A stretch of DNA of 64,000 nt from Riptortus pedestris (GCA_019009955.1 CM032228.1:103242001-103306000), one strand, 5' to 3'. Counted from the first letter of the stretch, positions 48,212-60,634 are shown. Numbers and translations: made by a program. The notes: a model not told the origin generated them from the sequence alone.

Positions 48212-50498
48212 CAGTAGGACCCCCATTATCCGTGGCTCTATTAACCGGGATTCCAGTTAACCGGGGTTCAGAGTAGCTTTTTATTTTATTTATTTTTTTT
48301 TTTTTTGTTATAAAGTGTTTTTTAATTCTTACACCATTTATTTTATTTGTGTAATTTATATTTAAAATAAATGAATACGTAAGAATATTTCTAATGATTA
48401 CAATAATTTTTAACTATGTATTGTTCTTAAATAATAAAAAATAAAAAGAATGGAAAAACACGGCAACTTGGTACAATTTAATGAATGAGATGTTTCGGCA
48501 TTTCGGGTGACTAGTGGTTTGATTCATATTCTAGGAACGGTAATGTTTTCAAGTCTTTCTATGAAACCCATACTGCCCCTTCTGCTGTTTGCCTACAAAC
48601 AAAATTCTTTGTCAGTTGTGCTTTAGTCTCCCTTTAAATTCAATCTAAAATGTCGCAAAAAAGAAAACGTGTTGTGTTAACACTCGAACAGAAGTTAGCC
48701 ATTATAAACCGTGTAGAAAAAGGTGAAAGTGTTAAAAAATTATCCACCGAATTCGGAATCGGCGAACAAACCGTTCGTGATATTTTGAAGAAGAAAAAAG
48801 ACATTTCCGGCTTCGTATCGTCGTCAGCCCAAACAACGTTTCCTCGGAAAACTATGAAGACTTCTACATTAAAAGACGTAGATGAAGCCGTCTATCAATG
48901 GTTCATTCAAAGACGTGCCGAGGGAGTTCCCATTTCTGGGCCAATGGTGAGTGAGAAAGCTTTATGGTTTCATGAAAATTTAAAAATTGAGGAGCCATTC
49001 TCCGCTTCTCAAGGATGGCTCCACAAATTCAAAAAAAGACACGGTATCAGGCAGTTGGCAATTCAAGGGGAGAGTCTTAGCGGTGATAATGTTGCTGCCA
49101 CGTTATTTATTGAAAATTTTAACTGTTTGGTCAAAAAATTTGATTTAACTCCTGATCAAATTTATAATGCGGATGAATCGGGTTTGTTTTGGAAAATGCT
49201 TCCTTCAAAAACCTTAGCAGCTCATTCCGAAAAATATGCACCTGGTCACAAATCCAGCAAAGAACGGCTTACAATTATGACATGTTGTAATGCATCAGGA
49301 GATCATAAATTAAAATTAACTGTTATAGGGAAAGCGAAAAAACCTCGATCATTCAGAGGGACTGAAATAAGAAGTCTTCCGTGTGACTATTATAACCATC
49401 CTAAAGCTTGGATGAATCAGACGATCTTTTCATCATGGTTTAAAGACAAATTCGTACCTTCCGTAAGTCACCACTTAAAACAGAAAGGTCTACCAATTAG
49501 AGCTGTTTTATTACTCGACAATGCTCCTTCTCATCCAGCTGAGTCTACTTTGACAACCGAAGATGGACAAATTTTTGTTCATTATCTTCCACCAAATGTC
49601 ACATCTCTGATCCAGCCAATGGATCAAGGAGTAATATCCAGTTTAAAGAGAAGGTATAAAAAAATATTCCTGAGATTTCTGCTTGAGGAGAATAATAGTA
49701 CTGACTCATTAAAAGAAATCGTAAAAAAGTGGAACATAAAAGACGCCATCTTTTCAGTTTGTGAAGCTTGGGCAAACTTATCCCCAACAACATTGAAACT
49801 TTCATGGGGCAAAATATTGGAACAAGAAGATTTTGTTCAGGAATCCTCAGAAGAAGTTGAAACAGAATCATTTCTCGAAATCGCCAAAGCTCTCCCAGAT
49901 TTCATCCATGTTGATAGAGATGACATGAAAAAATGGCTGGAAAGTGAAATAGACGAAGAGGGATTCGAACAGCTGACTGATAACGAAATAGCAGATCTTC
50001 ACAGAAAAGACGAGCCATCGACTTCGTTGCAGTCTGATTATGGAAATATGAGCGATGAGGACGAAGATTCGCTTATTTTTTCGGAAATAAAGAAAATTAA
50101 ACACAACCAAGCATTGGAGGCAACCGAACTTCTATTAAACTATTTTGAACAAGAGAACGCCGATTATAGCAGAATTATCTTGCTTCGAACAATGAGAAGT
50201 GATATTAGAAAAGAGATGCTTAATAAAAAACAAACTAAGATCACTGATTTTTTTCTCTAAATGAAAATTCAATATATAGTAAAACCTACATATGTATATT
50301 TATACTCACATGTATTTTTAATGTACAGAAAACGTTTGATCGTTAATAAATCTGGCATTCTACAGAGTTTTGTTTTTTAATTAACGTTCTTACCTATCAC
50401 ATTAAAGCAATAAAATATTGTAATTCGATTATCCGGGGTTTTCTATTATCCGTGAACACCCATGCCCATCATTACCCCGGTTAACAGGGGTTCTACTG
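48212..50498 (+). mobile_element. Complete Tigger/pogo-type DNA transposon
   Basis: The element is 2287 bp. It starts CAGTAGGACCCCC, ends with the inverted match GGGGTTCTACTG, and is flanked on both sides by TA (48210-48211 and 50499-50500), the pogo/Tigger target duplication. Subterminal stretches rich in ATTATCCGGGG and TTAACCGGGG occur at both ends and are candidate transposase-binding sites. One uninterrupted transposase ORF lies inside. The intact ORF and matching ends suggest a young copy. Confidence 0.95.
48650..50260 (+). CDS. Tigger/jerky-like transposase (CENP-B HTH plus DDE domain)
   Basis: This 536-residue ORF has no stops or frameshifts. In order it holds a psq/CENP-B N-terminal helix-turn-helix (about residues 4-52, with LTLEQKLAIINRVEKGESVK), a second CENP-B DNA-binding domain (about 72-135), a DDE-1 catalytic core (about 165-370), and an acidic C-terminal tail. 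Candidate catalytic residues are D175 in YNADESG, D290 in LLLDNAPSH and D325 in QPMDQGV, with 34 residues between the last two. It would cut and paste the element at TA sites from the nucleus. Such genes are often domesticated, but here the surrounding inverted ends and TA duplication show a transposon copy. Whether it is expressed cannot be told. Confidence 0.95.
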   Translation: MSQKRKRVVLTLEQKLAIINRVEKGESVKKLSTEFGIGEQTVRDILKKKKDISGFVSSSAQTTFPRKTMKTSTLKDVDEAVYQWFIQRRAEGVPISGPMVSEKALWFHENLKIEEPFSASQGWLHKFKKRHGIRQLAIQGESLSGDNVAATLFIENFNCLVKKFDLTPDQIYNADESGLFWKMLPSKTLAAHSEKYAPGHKSSKERLTIMTCCNASGDHKLKLTVIGKAKKPRSFRGTEIRSLPCDYYNHPKAWMNQTIFSSWFKDKFVPSVSHHLKQKGLPIRAVLLLDNAPSHPAESTLTTEDGQIFVHYLPPNVTSLIQPMDQGVISSLKRRYKKIFLRFLLEENNSTDSLKEIVKKWNIKDAIFSVCEAWANLSPTTLKLSWGKILEQEDFVQESSEEVETESFLEIAKALPDFIHVDRDDMKKWLESEIDEEGFEQLTDNEIADLHRKDEPSTSLQSDYGNMSDEDEDSLIFSEIKKIKHNQALEATELLLNYFEQENADYSRIILLRTMRSDIRKEMLNKKQTKITDFFL

Positions 50499-50500
50499 TA

Positions 50501-52111
50501 TTCGATTATAGTCAACTTGGATGCTGAAATTAAAAAAAATCCATAAATCTCGGTTAGATAGAGAAAAAAATAGATAGAATAATATTAATTAAAAATTAAA
50601 TTTTCAACAAAATTGTCTACCCGATTTTCGACTTTTCGATTTTTTAAAAATAAATAAAATAATGAAAAACTATTGGAAAGCGAATAAAATATTTTTCTAA
50701 TACATAACAGGAAATAAAATAGTCTGTCCCAGTTACGAAGGATGAAATGGGGTGAACTTTACGATGGTACAATTGTTTTTCACAATTTCCAGTGAAACAT
50801 TGATCTTCTATAGAAAAACGTCTAATGTGAAATTTGTAGGTGATAAAAAGATCTATAACTTTTGTATAATCCCAATTTTTCATTCAGCCAAAACTTTTCC
50901 ATTAAGACTCGGAGAAAAAGTTTTAATCTTTTTTTAATTTTGTTGTCTCCCAAAAGTTAATTGTTTTTCAATAAATTAGTCCCAAAAAATTACATTTCTC
51001 AGAAACCAAATTGGTTATGTGACAGTTTTGATGATTATTGAGATGTTTACGATTTTGCAAATTCCCCTTCTACCATCTTCACCAGGTCCAATTTTATCCG
51101 TCCAATAACGATAGCCTAACAATTCCTAAGCATCACTTAAATATCATGTTTGTTGAACGAGTAATGTAATACATCCAGTAGAGCCATACGTTATTGCCAA
51201 ATCTTTCTTTGCTGCACCAAAAAATGGTATTCCATTTATCTACCGTAGTGCAGGGTCAATCGAACCTATTCGTTGTTTACCCTTCCTAGCTATTCTCACA
51301 AAGGAGGAAATGTTTATGAAGTTATACGGTGCTGTAAACATAAAAATTCTGACCAGGATTGAAAAACGTTAAAAGACGTGTTCGCATGTCTGTGGGTACA
51401 TACATTAAATGCATTTGCCGCCTCATTGTAGCAAATTTTCCTTATGGGAACTCACCTATTGAGATTCCTCTTAGTTTTATGATTCTGCATAAGCAAGTGC
51501 ACAGAGTAAACAACACTTGGTATTTATGTTGAGATTTAGACGTTTACTGGTAATTAGGTCATTGTAAAAATCCTTAGAGCAGATTTGGGAGTTTTACTTA
51601 AGGTTCAAAATAATAAGTAATAATTGAATATAATATAATATTTGAGGCCCAACAAAATCCATAGAGCAGCAATTGTTAGATATAATTTCACCATTAAGAC
51701 GGAATTGCTAGGTGTTTCAATGCGTTGAATAATAGTGAATTTTAATTTTAAATTTACTCAACTTAGCCTTGAAGATCGTTGATAAATATATATACTATCC
51801 GCACGTGTGTGTGGAGGAGGAGTATAGGCAAATGTATTCTGAATATTCATTTGTCTCCCTTTGTTAAGAAGCCTTTAATAGACTAACCTACTTAATTTAC
51901 CTGAAAAAATATTTACATATCACCTATCATTATTATCCGGGCTGAAAGCAGTTGAAGCACAAAATAGATATCACCATACATACACATTATCATCATTATT
52001 ATAAAGTTCACATTTATAAATTCAAGGTTTGGGGAGAGGGAATCGAAAATTCTTTCTGTTGTTATGAGTCGGCTTGAAAAATCTAATTTTCTACAAATGT
52101 TTGCCTATATA
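50501..52111. other. Intergenic, nothing recognised
   Basis: The segment resumes the repeat-like sequence seen before the Tigger insertion (CTCGGTTAGATAGAG, 50550-50640). Otherwise no supported feature. Confidence 0.5.
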
Positions 52112-52200
52112 CAGGGCCGGCTCAAGGTAAAATACTGACCCGGGCAAACAACCGTTTTGTCGCCCCCCCCCGGAAATTTGTTCAAAATAGGGTTTAGAAT
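52112..52200 (+). repeat. Possible one-ended hAT terminus
   Basis: CAGGGCCGGCTCAAGG at 52112-52127 looks like a hAT terminal repeat and is followed by a GC-rich stretch. No matching inverted end was found downstream, so it may be a truncated copy. Confidence 0.4.
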
Positions 52201-52639
52201 ACTGAGTTTTGAGGCATCTTAAGTGGTAGTTATCAATCAAAATATTATCATATTTTCAAGTGAAAAGATAAGATGACTGAAAAAGTATGTAGGCCATCAC
52301 CTTTTTGCATACATTATAGTAGGCTATACGTAATACATTGTGTGTTTTTGAGTTAACTTATATTAAAAAAGTTTATAAAAGAAATTCACGCAAGAGAAGA
52401 ATATTGAAATATTTTATTCAAAGGTTAAAAACAAATATTGTTTTCAATGGAGTTTTACTATGTGAGATATGCGCATACATTTGATGTGAGCTCATTTAAG
52501 ATCTTGCGATCTAGACTTCTAGTCTAGACTATTTAACCGTAAACTACAGATTATATTCGGTAATGGCTGAAATCGACCCAAGAAGATGAGGGGTTTAGAG
52601 GGAGGTGAAATCGAAAAGTCTGAATATCTGTTATCTTAA

Positions 52640-53600
52640 TATGTCGGACGGAAATATTTTATTTAGCCAATATTGTTACTTAATTAGGGAGATGGGTCTA
52701 CAAACCGGGGTGTCAAGGCCTTCTGAAAAATATGGTAGCAGCCATCCCTGTCAGCAGCTGGCTTCTGATTCCTTATTCCAAGGAATGACCTTGCATCGGC
52801 GGGAACACCGTCAGCCCAACAGAATTTGGGGTCTCCAATTGCCCTTTTCATTGAACCTGTTAGCTTAAGATCTTGTTCTGATCTAGTTATCTGTCATCCT
52901 GGCCACATGTCAAGCCCAGTCCAGTCTACCAGTATTTATAGATGTGACAAAGTCGGGTTCGTGGAACAACTCCTGAAGTTCTATATTGGTCCTAAGTTTC
53001 CATTTGGATCTATGCACAATATTCTCCGGAGGATACGCCGCTCGATCCTCAGTTCCTCGAAAGGAGACGTAGGAGATGACATACCTTATAAGCGTCTTAT
53101 AGAGTCGCAATTTAGATATATTTTCTCTTCTGTGGCTCTGGAGTCCAAAGTAGCACCTGTTAGCACCCAGTATTCTTTAGTCTATCCCTGTCTGCGTATC
53201 ATTGACCAGTTGCTGTGCCCATTCAAACATAAATTCTTCAACTTGGACTTCAAGCACGTCTTCTTGCAGCACCCCAACCCCCGCCATCATGTATATTGTT
53301 TTGTTCACAACTAGACCAATTCTTGCTGCTTCTTTAAGACCAAAAAGAGCAACCCTCATTGCTACGAAGGTCCATTAAGATGGTCCACATTGCGAAGCCC
53401 AGGATTCGCATAGTTCTTTGGATAATAGTGCACTCTACTCCTTTTCACTGCATTCTCTAGAGCAACGTTAAGCAGCAGCAATCACCGTGACTAAGTCCCT
53501 TATGTGTCATGAAGAACTCGGACAAGTCCCACTGAACCTTCACCATGCATTTTACCTTCCTCATTGTTGCCATTAGAAGGCGATAACAGAATATTTTTTG
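52640..53600 (-). pseudogene. Decayed LINE reverse transcriptase, C-terminal half
   Basis: Minus-strand frames read VKVQWDLSEFFMTHKGLSHG (about 53555-53490, like the GDLSxxFxTxxGLRQGD motif), then AARIGLVVNKTIYMMAG, DTQTGI, ANRCYFGLQ-like fragments, RLYKTLIRYVISYVS, and ELFHEPDFVTSINTGRLDWA. This is the order of the C-terminal thumb region of RTE-like RTs (YKTLIRPVLxYGSE, RLRWAGH). Stops and shifts are many. The catalytic A/Y-x-D-D segment is not readable. Confidence 0.7.
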
Positions 53601-55465
53601 AGTACTAAAATGTCCCTATGAAGTTCGATTTAAGAAATTGTGATTTCCGACTCGCGGTCGACAAATCATACTGAATTAGAATAGATAACAGAATGGTTCC
53701 GTATAAAATTATTAGAATGGCCTTTGGTTAGGTGTTCCATTTTGTTTTTAAAGCACTAACAACAGCGAGGGGGCGGGGGTTACTCGGAAGTCAAAACAAA
53801 CTCGTCAAATCTACAATTTGATTCTTCACGCTTCTTATAATGAGAAATAAAAATTGGTGGGAATAAAAAATAAATTTTCAATATGTTTTGAAATTTAAGG
53901 GATTAATACGATACAATTCTTATATTCAGACGGGAAATATTTTTTTTATTTCTACCCGTTACATGATAGTTAATACAGCTCGTCTAAAATAATTTGGTCT
54001 GATAGATGAATATTTGTAATTACTCTTTCTAGAGATAATTTTGTCATATTATTGCTTCATATAAGCTGACGTCAAATGCGAATTGAAACAAAAGACTGGC
54101 AACCGCAGGAATATAAAATAAATAAGTGTAAAGTTATTTGACTTCAGTCATGGGAAGTTTATTAGGGTCAATGAGGTGAGGTCTTAGTTCATGGACTCCA
54201 ATTTCGTCCTACACAGCCCACTTAAACAATTAAAGGAGCCGGATGAACTGATTTATCAATTAGATATTAACTACCATGTTAATGACAAATGTTCCACTTC
54301 GAATAGAGAAAAAAAAAGGACGGAATCATTGACTATTTTTGTCAGCTTTGGCATGTAGCATCAGACTTCTAAATTCTTCTCACAACAAAATCTCCAAATG
54401 ACTTGTGGAGTATTTTTATGGCATTATTAGTACTATGTAAGTAGTTAATTGAATAGTAGCATGACTTTTTATTTAAAATCCATTTAAGTTATTTTATCTG
54501 TTCTTCATATTACATTAAGATAAAGTATATGAATCACTGCTTTAGCTAGGTGTTATAATAATTTCTGTTTATGAATGCGTGAGCGAATAAAGGAAGAAGA
54601 GCTACAAGAACTTAGTGGTTTCCATTCTCTTTCTTTATCAGATTGCAAAAAAGAATCAGGAAGACATTTTCACTTGAACCCAGAATTATTAGAGAGCCAT
54701 CCCTCCTCCGTAGCCTTTAGTCTACATTTAGTCGACATTGATTTACGACAATATTTGCAATGTTATTGACTAGGATTTTATATGAACTCTTTGGCACATC
54801 TCTCTTTCATATACCTTTCCCTGCTGAATTGTTAAGCTGTGTGGATTAGCAGACATATATAAACTCTGGGTTAAACGAGTACCTAGAAAAGCTTATTTGT
54901 GCTTTCATGTATTAAGTAGACTCTATTGCATGATCTCAAGGTCTTCCAAGGAACTGATTAAACCCACACATTATCACTTAATAGATCTCAATATCCACGA
55001 TTCTTCAATAAGAAAATTACTCTTTAAATCTGAGACAATTTCCCCTGTTTATCAGAAACCATTATACAACCAACACTCCCGGTTTCTCCATTAAAAAATC
55101 TATGCATCTACTTTTTGTTACATAAATGCCAAATTCAAAATAAATCTACGAAAATTATATACTAAAATATTAAGAAAACATAATTATCTTTACAAAGGTG
55201 CCCAAGACAAAAGACGTATAAGAGCACTGATAGTAATATATAACAGAATAAAAGTAAACTTACTGACTTTGTATGTATCTTTAGTGCAAAATTATTCTCT
55301 GCCCTAATATTAGAGCCTGCAATAAATAACAGAAACGAAGAGACGAAATATTGTACTTCTAGAAAAAGGAAAGAAATTTTATTTATTTAGTCTAAAACAA
55401 AAAGCTTTTTTTACAAAGGACCAAGAATAGATCAATTAATTAAGAGAAAGAAAAAATTAAATAAA
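53601..55465. other. Intergenic, nothing recognised
   Basis: Short ORFs at 54575-54769 and 54897-55094 show no motif. Confidence 0.5.
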
Positions 55466-55892
55466 ATCCGTCACACAGGGGCTGCATAAACTAAGCAGAT
55501 TTCCCACGTAAAGTTATACAATAAAGAAATCTCCATACGAGTGCCGATTAGTTACGGAAACGGCCGAACTAGCTTTCGGCGGGAACCATAGCTCGTCCGT
55601 TACACTTAATAAAAATGCAAATATCTCGGTTAATATTCAAGATAGAGAATAAATGTATATAACAATATTTATAGTAAATTTAATTTGCAATAAGATTGAT
55701 ACTATACAATTTTTCGATCCGACGTATAGTAACGGAGATATTTCGAATTTTCGAAAATCCCCCTTTAAACTCCCCCTCCCACTGGTCCGATTTCAGCCGT
55801 TAACGAACTTGATCTTCCTTTTTACATAAAACGATTAAATACCGAGTTTGGTGACGATTAAACAAAAATTGCGACCGCTAGAGTGTTTACAG

Positions 55893-55964
<72 letters not shown>

Positions 55965-56085
55965 AATCGGACCTCATTTTCGTCATCTCCTAGGTAGGAT
56001 CGATAGACATTTGAAGAAATTTTTCGAAAATCGCGTCATGAGTACGACCTCAATAGCTGATTTCCCTTAAGGGAAATCTGCTAAA
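55466..56085 (+). mobile_element. Dispersed DINE/HINE-like repeat, full length
   Basis: It begins AATCCGTCACACAGGGGCTG, then GCAGATTTCCCACGTAAAG, with (TA)n at 55898-55959, and ends in the perfect palindrome GATTTCCCTTAAGGGAAATC plus TGCTAAA. The body is nearly identical to the copies at 7015 and 41474, so it is one of the younger copies. Confidence 0.92.
55898..55959. repeat. (TA)n inside dispersed repeat
   Basis: 62-bp TA tract at the conserved internal position. Confidence 0.95.
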
Positions 56086-56149
56086 GAATAAAGCAATAAC
56101 TGATTTGGTGACCAACTAATGATAAAGTCCTTGGTTTTAAACAGTTTTC

Positions 56150-57650
56150 ATGGAACGGGCCATATTGTAGAAGACTGCTCACCTCATAAGGTGTCCTGTG
56201 AAGTATCAAAGAGTAGCTATATGAGCTGTTTGTGAATCTAGTTGTACCGCATATACTAGGGTACGTTAAGGATCATCCGAAGGACCTTTTTTTGAAATGT
56301 ATTTAGTCTGTGTATGTTCGTAATGTTGATGCCGAGCCAAATGGGACAATCTTAAGTATGGGGAGGATAAGTGACTAGTATAAAAATACAGTGATTGACT
56401 GTTGGAGAGGTGTGTTTTTGTTTATTAGTGGGTATAGAGGAGTCAATCCTGTGTTGAAAGTATCCTTGTTAACGTGAAGCCCCCAGGTCAGTCGTGTGTC
56501 AAGGTGGGCTCCTAAATGCTCTCATCTTTCGCATTGTATCCCTATCTTCAAGGACCTATCTTCAGTTTTGGTTTTCATACTATTTTGATACATCGTAATG
56601 AGAATATCTTGGCTTCTGTTTATTCGCATTCAGGAGTAATCGCCATCGTGTAAGGCAGCAGGATATTGGTTTTACACTTTCCTGTGTTTGAGAGATAGAT
56701 AAATTCAATTCTTCATCACTAAATAATAGAAGAGTGTCATCTACGAATGTAGCAATAACTGAATCATCTATTTCTGGCATATCACTGAAGGAAACCAGGA
56801 ATGTAGAGTACTCAAAATGGTATCCTTAGGGGGCGCCAACATTAATCAAATTCTTAGTTCTTATGGAGTTTTTAAACAACCTGGAGTTTTCTGTTGTTTA
56901 GGAATGAAGATTTCGTGAGCTCACATAAGTAAGAGGGTGGAGAGATGAGTAACTGCGTTGAATCAAACCTTCGTGTCAGACTTTGTCTAAAAACCCAAGA
57001 TGAGTACTGCTGATATTCTTGGATATTCTTCGTCAGAGGTTACTATACCTTTATGTCCAATGTTGAGTATTATATTCTACTTGTCCAGTTACTGTTGTTT
57101 CCCCTACAAACCCAGTTCTTAGATTTACCTTTCAAGTCACCAAGGAGTATAGTGGGAATGTCAGAAATTATGTTTGGAATCTTGTTCAATGAGCTTGAAG
57201 TTAGGTCGACTGTAGGCAGTGATAATTCTGAATTCGGAATTGTTAGTGAACTTCAAATTAATACTCACTACTTCTACATTCTCCAAGGCTGCTAAATTAT
57301 TGTTACAACTCCAAAATGAGGGAGACGGTCACACCTATATATTTGATATCCCTCCAAATCTAAGTTTGTGTTTGGGAGTCGGTTAGGCACCTACGTTGGT
57401 ATGTCATGTTACGTCTAGAATGGCTATGTCAAGGTGAAGTATAGCTATTTCCATATCATGTTATGAAGTCAGTTAGTATGGTTTTCTTTTATGTTTGTAG
57501 GTAGGTTCTCTGTTGGATCAGGTGTATTATTCATTGAGACAGTGATTGTTCAGTTTATTCACGAGAATAAGACGGATCAAGGGTTTACGAAGTACTTTCT
57601 CTAATTCCTAAAATATGAAAATGCGTTGCACTCTCTATAACGGTCACTAT
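56150..57650 (-). pseudogene. Decayed Jockey-type LINE (endonuclease and reverse transcriptase)
   Basis: In minus-strand order: LLGDLKGKSKNWVCRGNNSN near 57150-57080 resembles the endonuclease GDFNAKHxxWG...N motif. Fragments around 57000-56800 recall the RT fingers (DKVWHEGL, APPKDTILSTL for APQGSVLSPLL). IATFVDDTLLL at about 56755-56720 is the catalytic box, followed by TRWRLLLNANKQKPR (W-x-x-K-W-R-I-x-x-N-x-x-K) and HLGAHLDTRLTW (YLGVxLDxRLTW). Only the central ~66 codons are uninterrupted; the rest has frameshifts and stops. Confidence 0.8.
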
Positions 57651-58107
57651 TATATATAACTTCATTTCTGGGCGTACAAGCTTAAGGGATGATTGCCAGC
57701 ACGTTTTGGACACTTAGTATCTAGGCGACAGCAGTGTTTTAACAGCTAATAGCTAAGTAATTCCCACTTTGGATTAGCATTTTCGTTTTCCTCCAAGGAC
57801 CAACCTGAACTAATGAGTAGATGAAATATTTCATGTAGTTTTCTCAGCTTTGTGTTTTTAAACACAGGAGTGTAGGGTTTCGTTCCTGATTGAACAGTCT
57901 GATCGTCTTAATGACTACATAATGCTCCTTTTATTCATAAAAAATAGAAATCTTCCGAGAGAGAGTATGAAATTCCTCTAATGACAACTGAAATATTTTG
58001 ACGTTGAAGGTATATTAGTGTGGGTTGCTAGGAGACGAGGGAAATCACTTTCACATCTCTGTCTCCAAGTTGAGCTCAGGAACTCTAGTAATGCATTTTA
58101 GGAGTTT
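57651..58107. other. Intergenic, nothing recognised
   Basis: No supported feature. Confidence 0.5.
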
Positions 58108-58212
58108 TCCCTTAAGGTCGAGGTCGTCGTACTCATGAAACGTTTTTTGAAAAATTTTCACAAATGTCCATCGATCCTACCTAGTTGATGGCGAAAATGA
58201 GGTCCGTTAAAA

Positions 58213-58307
<95 letters not shown>

Positions 58308-58600
58308 CTGCTACCGCATTAGTGTCCGCAATTTTTGTTTTAGCGTTACCAAACTCTATATATAAGGGTTTAATCCAAAATTAAAGATCAAGTTCGTTAA
58401 CAGCTAAAAGCGGACTAGTGGGGGCGGGAGGGGGGTTAAAGGGAGGAATATTCGAAAATTCTAAATATCTACCTTATTATACGTCGGATTGGAAAATTGT
58501 ATATTTGCCAATCGTATTGTAAATTTAATTGTCTATAAAAGTAGGCATTTACCTATTTTCTCTATCATGAATATTAAACGAGATATTTGGAATTTTTAAT
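58108..58600 (-). mobile_element. Dispersed DINE/HINE-like repeat, truncated
   Basis: The right end (plus strand CCCTTAAGGTCGAGGTCGTC, GTACTCATGAAACG) and most of the body are present. A compound (CA)n 58216-58252 and (TA)n 58253-58303 takes the internal tract position. The left end with its hairpin is missing. Confidence 0.8.
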
Positions 58601-58689
58601 TTTCAGCCTTCAGTACACTCCCACTCATGCTCATGTTAGAAGAACAATAAGCTGTTATAACATGAATCTCATTATTCTAAGCTTAAATA

Positions 58690-58990
58690 ACTCATATTGT
58701 TTTCATAAGATCTTCATTATGAGAATGTGCGTTCAGTGCAACAGTGCGACTTAGTTGCAGTGCGATAAAGTTTTTTATGTGAATAACAGTGTTGTGCCGT
58801 GACTGTAAAAACAGTATAGTCCCGGGTTTAAGACAGTGCAGTGTCTTTACTTCGCGAAGTGAAGGACAGTGCAGTGCGTGTTTTTTTTATGAACTTCAGT
58901 GATCGTGAGTGAGCTATTGGACTGTGTAATAAAAAGAACAGTGAAGCAATCAGTGAATACTGTGAGTAGTAGTTAAGAATAATTAACCAA
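58690..58990 (+). repeat. CAGTG-rich segment with a palindrome
   Basis: CAGTG or AGTGC occurs more than fifteen times in about 300 bases. A near-perfect palindrome CTTTACTTCGCGAAGTGAAG (58835-58863 area) is flanked on both sides by direct repeats GACAGTGCAGTG. Such CAGTG-rich leaders are known at the 5' ends of some insect retroelements, but no coding part follows. Confidence 0.6.
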
Positions 58991-59189
58991 GTGTTTAGTG
59001 CATTGTTAAATAAATTTTGCAGTGATAAAAACTCTGAAGCTTGCGTGCGTTTAATTTTGCAATCCAAAAGAACTTTAATGAACAACGTTGATTACTGATT
59101 TTGTAATAAACGTAAAAATATTGTATTTCGGGATTGAAATGCCTCAAATAATCTTAACCTACCTACATAATACCTATAAGCCTCTCATA

Positions 59190-59950
59190 AGAGGGTTAAA
59201 ATTGGAAAATTCAAAATATCACTGTTATTAAGAGTCGTATCGAAACATTTATAAAACTAATTTTGTTAAATTATTGATGCTCTACAACTGTTGTTTTATA
59301 CAGTTTTTAGTCGCTCAAATATTTAGCAAGGTATTCAGCCTTTGTACTTCTTTTCTACATCCTGTAAGCCCCCACATTTAGTCATCGCATTTTACCAATA
59401 ACGAAATGTATCATGAAACGTCTTATTCCAAGCTCAAATACCTAATATTATTTAAAAAAGATCTTTCAAGATGAGATGCATCCAAATGTGTTGAATGATG
59501 GTGTCACCAATTAAGATTTTATTTGCTTATTCAGAACACAGTTTAATGGATCCTCACAATTTATTTTTAAAAACGCTTAGCGCTTTCAGAAGTTTACATT
59601 TCCATCCTCAGAGCGTCAGAGCGTAGGACGTGCATAGAGAGATAGATACTACTGGGCTGAACTCTGCCGATGCACTCCATTTCGGGACTTTTCAAAAAGT
59701 GAAAAAATCTCAGTTAGTCAGACCAAAAAATGTTATAAGATCAATCTTGTTAAACTATTGATGCCTTAAAATTGTTGCTCTAGACATTTTTTCGTAACAC
59801 AAATATAAACGGTTATATTCGTATTTCCTTCTTTTCTGTTCTTCTGCTTTTTGGATTGAAATAGAATATATATGGCGGGAAGAGTTTAAAAGTGTGTCAT
59901 ATCAGAACGTGCAAAACTTAGTTAGTTTAAGCAGCCCCTGCGTGATAAGC
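59190..59950 (-). repeat. Subfamily B dispersed-repeat remnants
   Basis: Two diverged body segments (59190-59420 and 59690-59870) share GTCGTATCGAAACATTTATA-like and GATCAATCTTGTTAAACTAT-like blocks. A left end, AGCAGCCCCTGCGTGATAAG, sits on the minus strand at about 59931-59950. Confidence 0.55.
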
Positions 59951-60634
59951 GTTTTTAAACATTTTCCTAATGACTGTTGTCATCGTGTTGGAAAACCACT
60001 CTGAAACTCTTCAGTATATCCAAAAAATGTATATCAATGCAGTGATTTTTTTCTTTTGTGTGTGGCCTGTCAACCCTTATGATCATCAAGACCTAAAGAC
60101 AGTATTTTAAATGGTCCCAATCTGTTGATAGAAACGTTGTGCTTCCATTATCTACAAATTTGAGTTTATCAATTCTTTTCGTGACGCAATGGCCGATTTT
60201 TTTTTCATTAAATAAATTCATAAATAGTCTTCGTGGAATGTTAGACGTCTACAACTACTCACAAAAAAAATAATAATTTACATACTACCAAATCATTGCT
60301 GTTTACTTCATTACGTTTCTATTATTTGCTATGCCTGAATCCACAGTGACACTTAATAATCTAGGAAAATGTTAATTGATATTGTTACAAATGTACAAAT
60401 AATGCTAAACGTAAGAAAAAACAGGGAACAGGGAGTTTATAATCTCAATATTTGTCTTTAATTTACAACCTTCATCCTGCCTTATGAATTTCTTGGAAGA
60501 AACATTCTCTCAATAAAACTAATTTACTTAAATGTGTATCTGATACACTTTTATCTTGATTATCACAGTGAGATATGATATCTCGTATAATGTCCCTTGA
60601 CTAGCTCAAACCTAGGAAGAAACAAATCAAGTTA
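59951..60634. other. Intergenic, nothing recognised
   Basis: No supported feature. Confidence 0.5.

Noticed and set aside
49599..50110. Minus-strand ORFs of 62-90 codons inside the Tigger element
   Set aside because: They are antisense shadows of the transposase frame.
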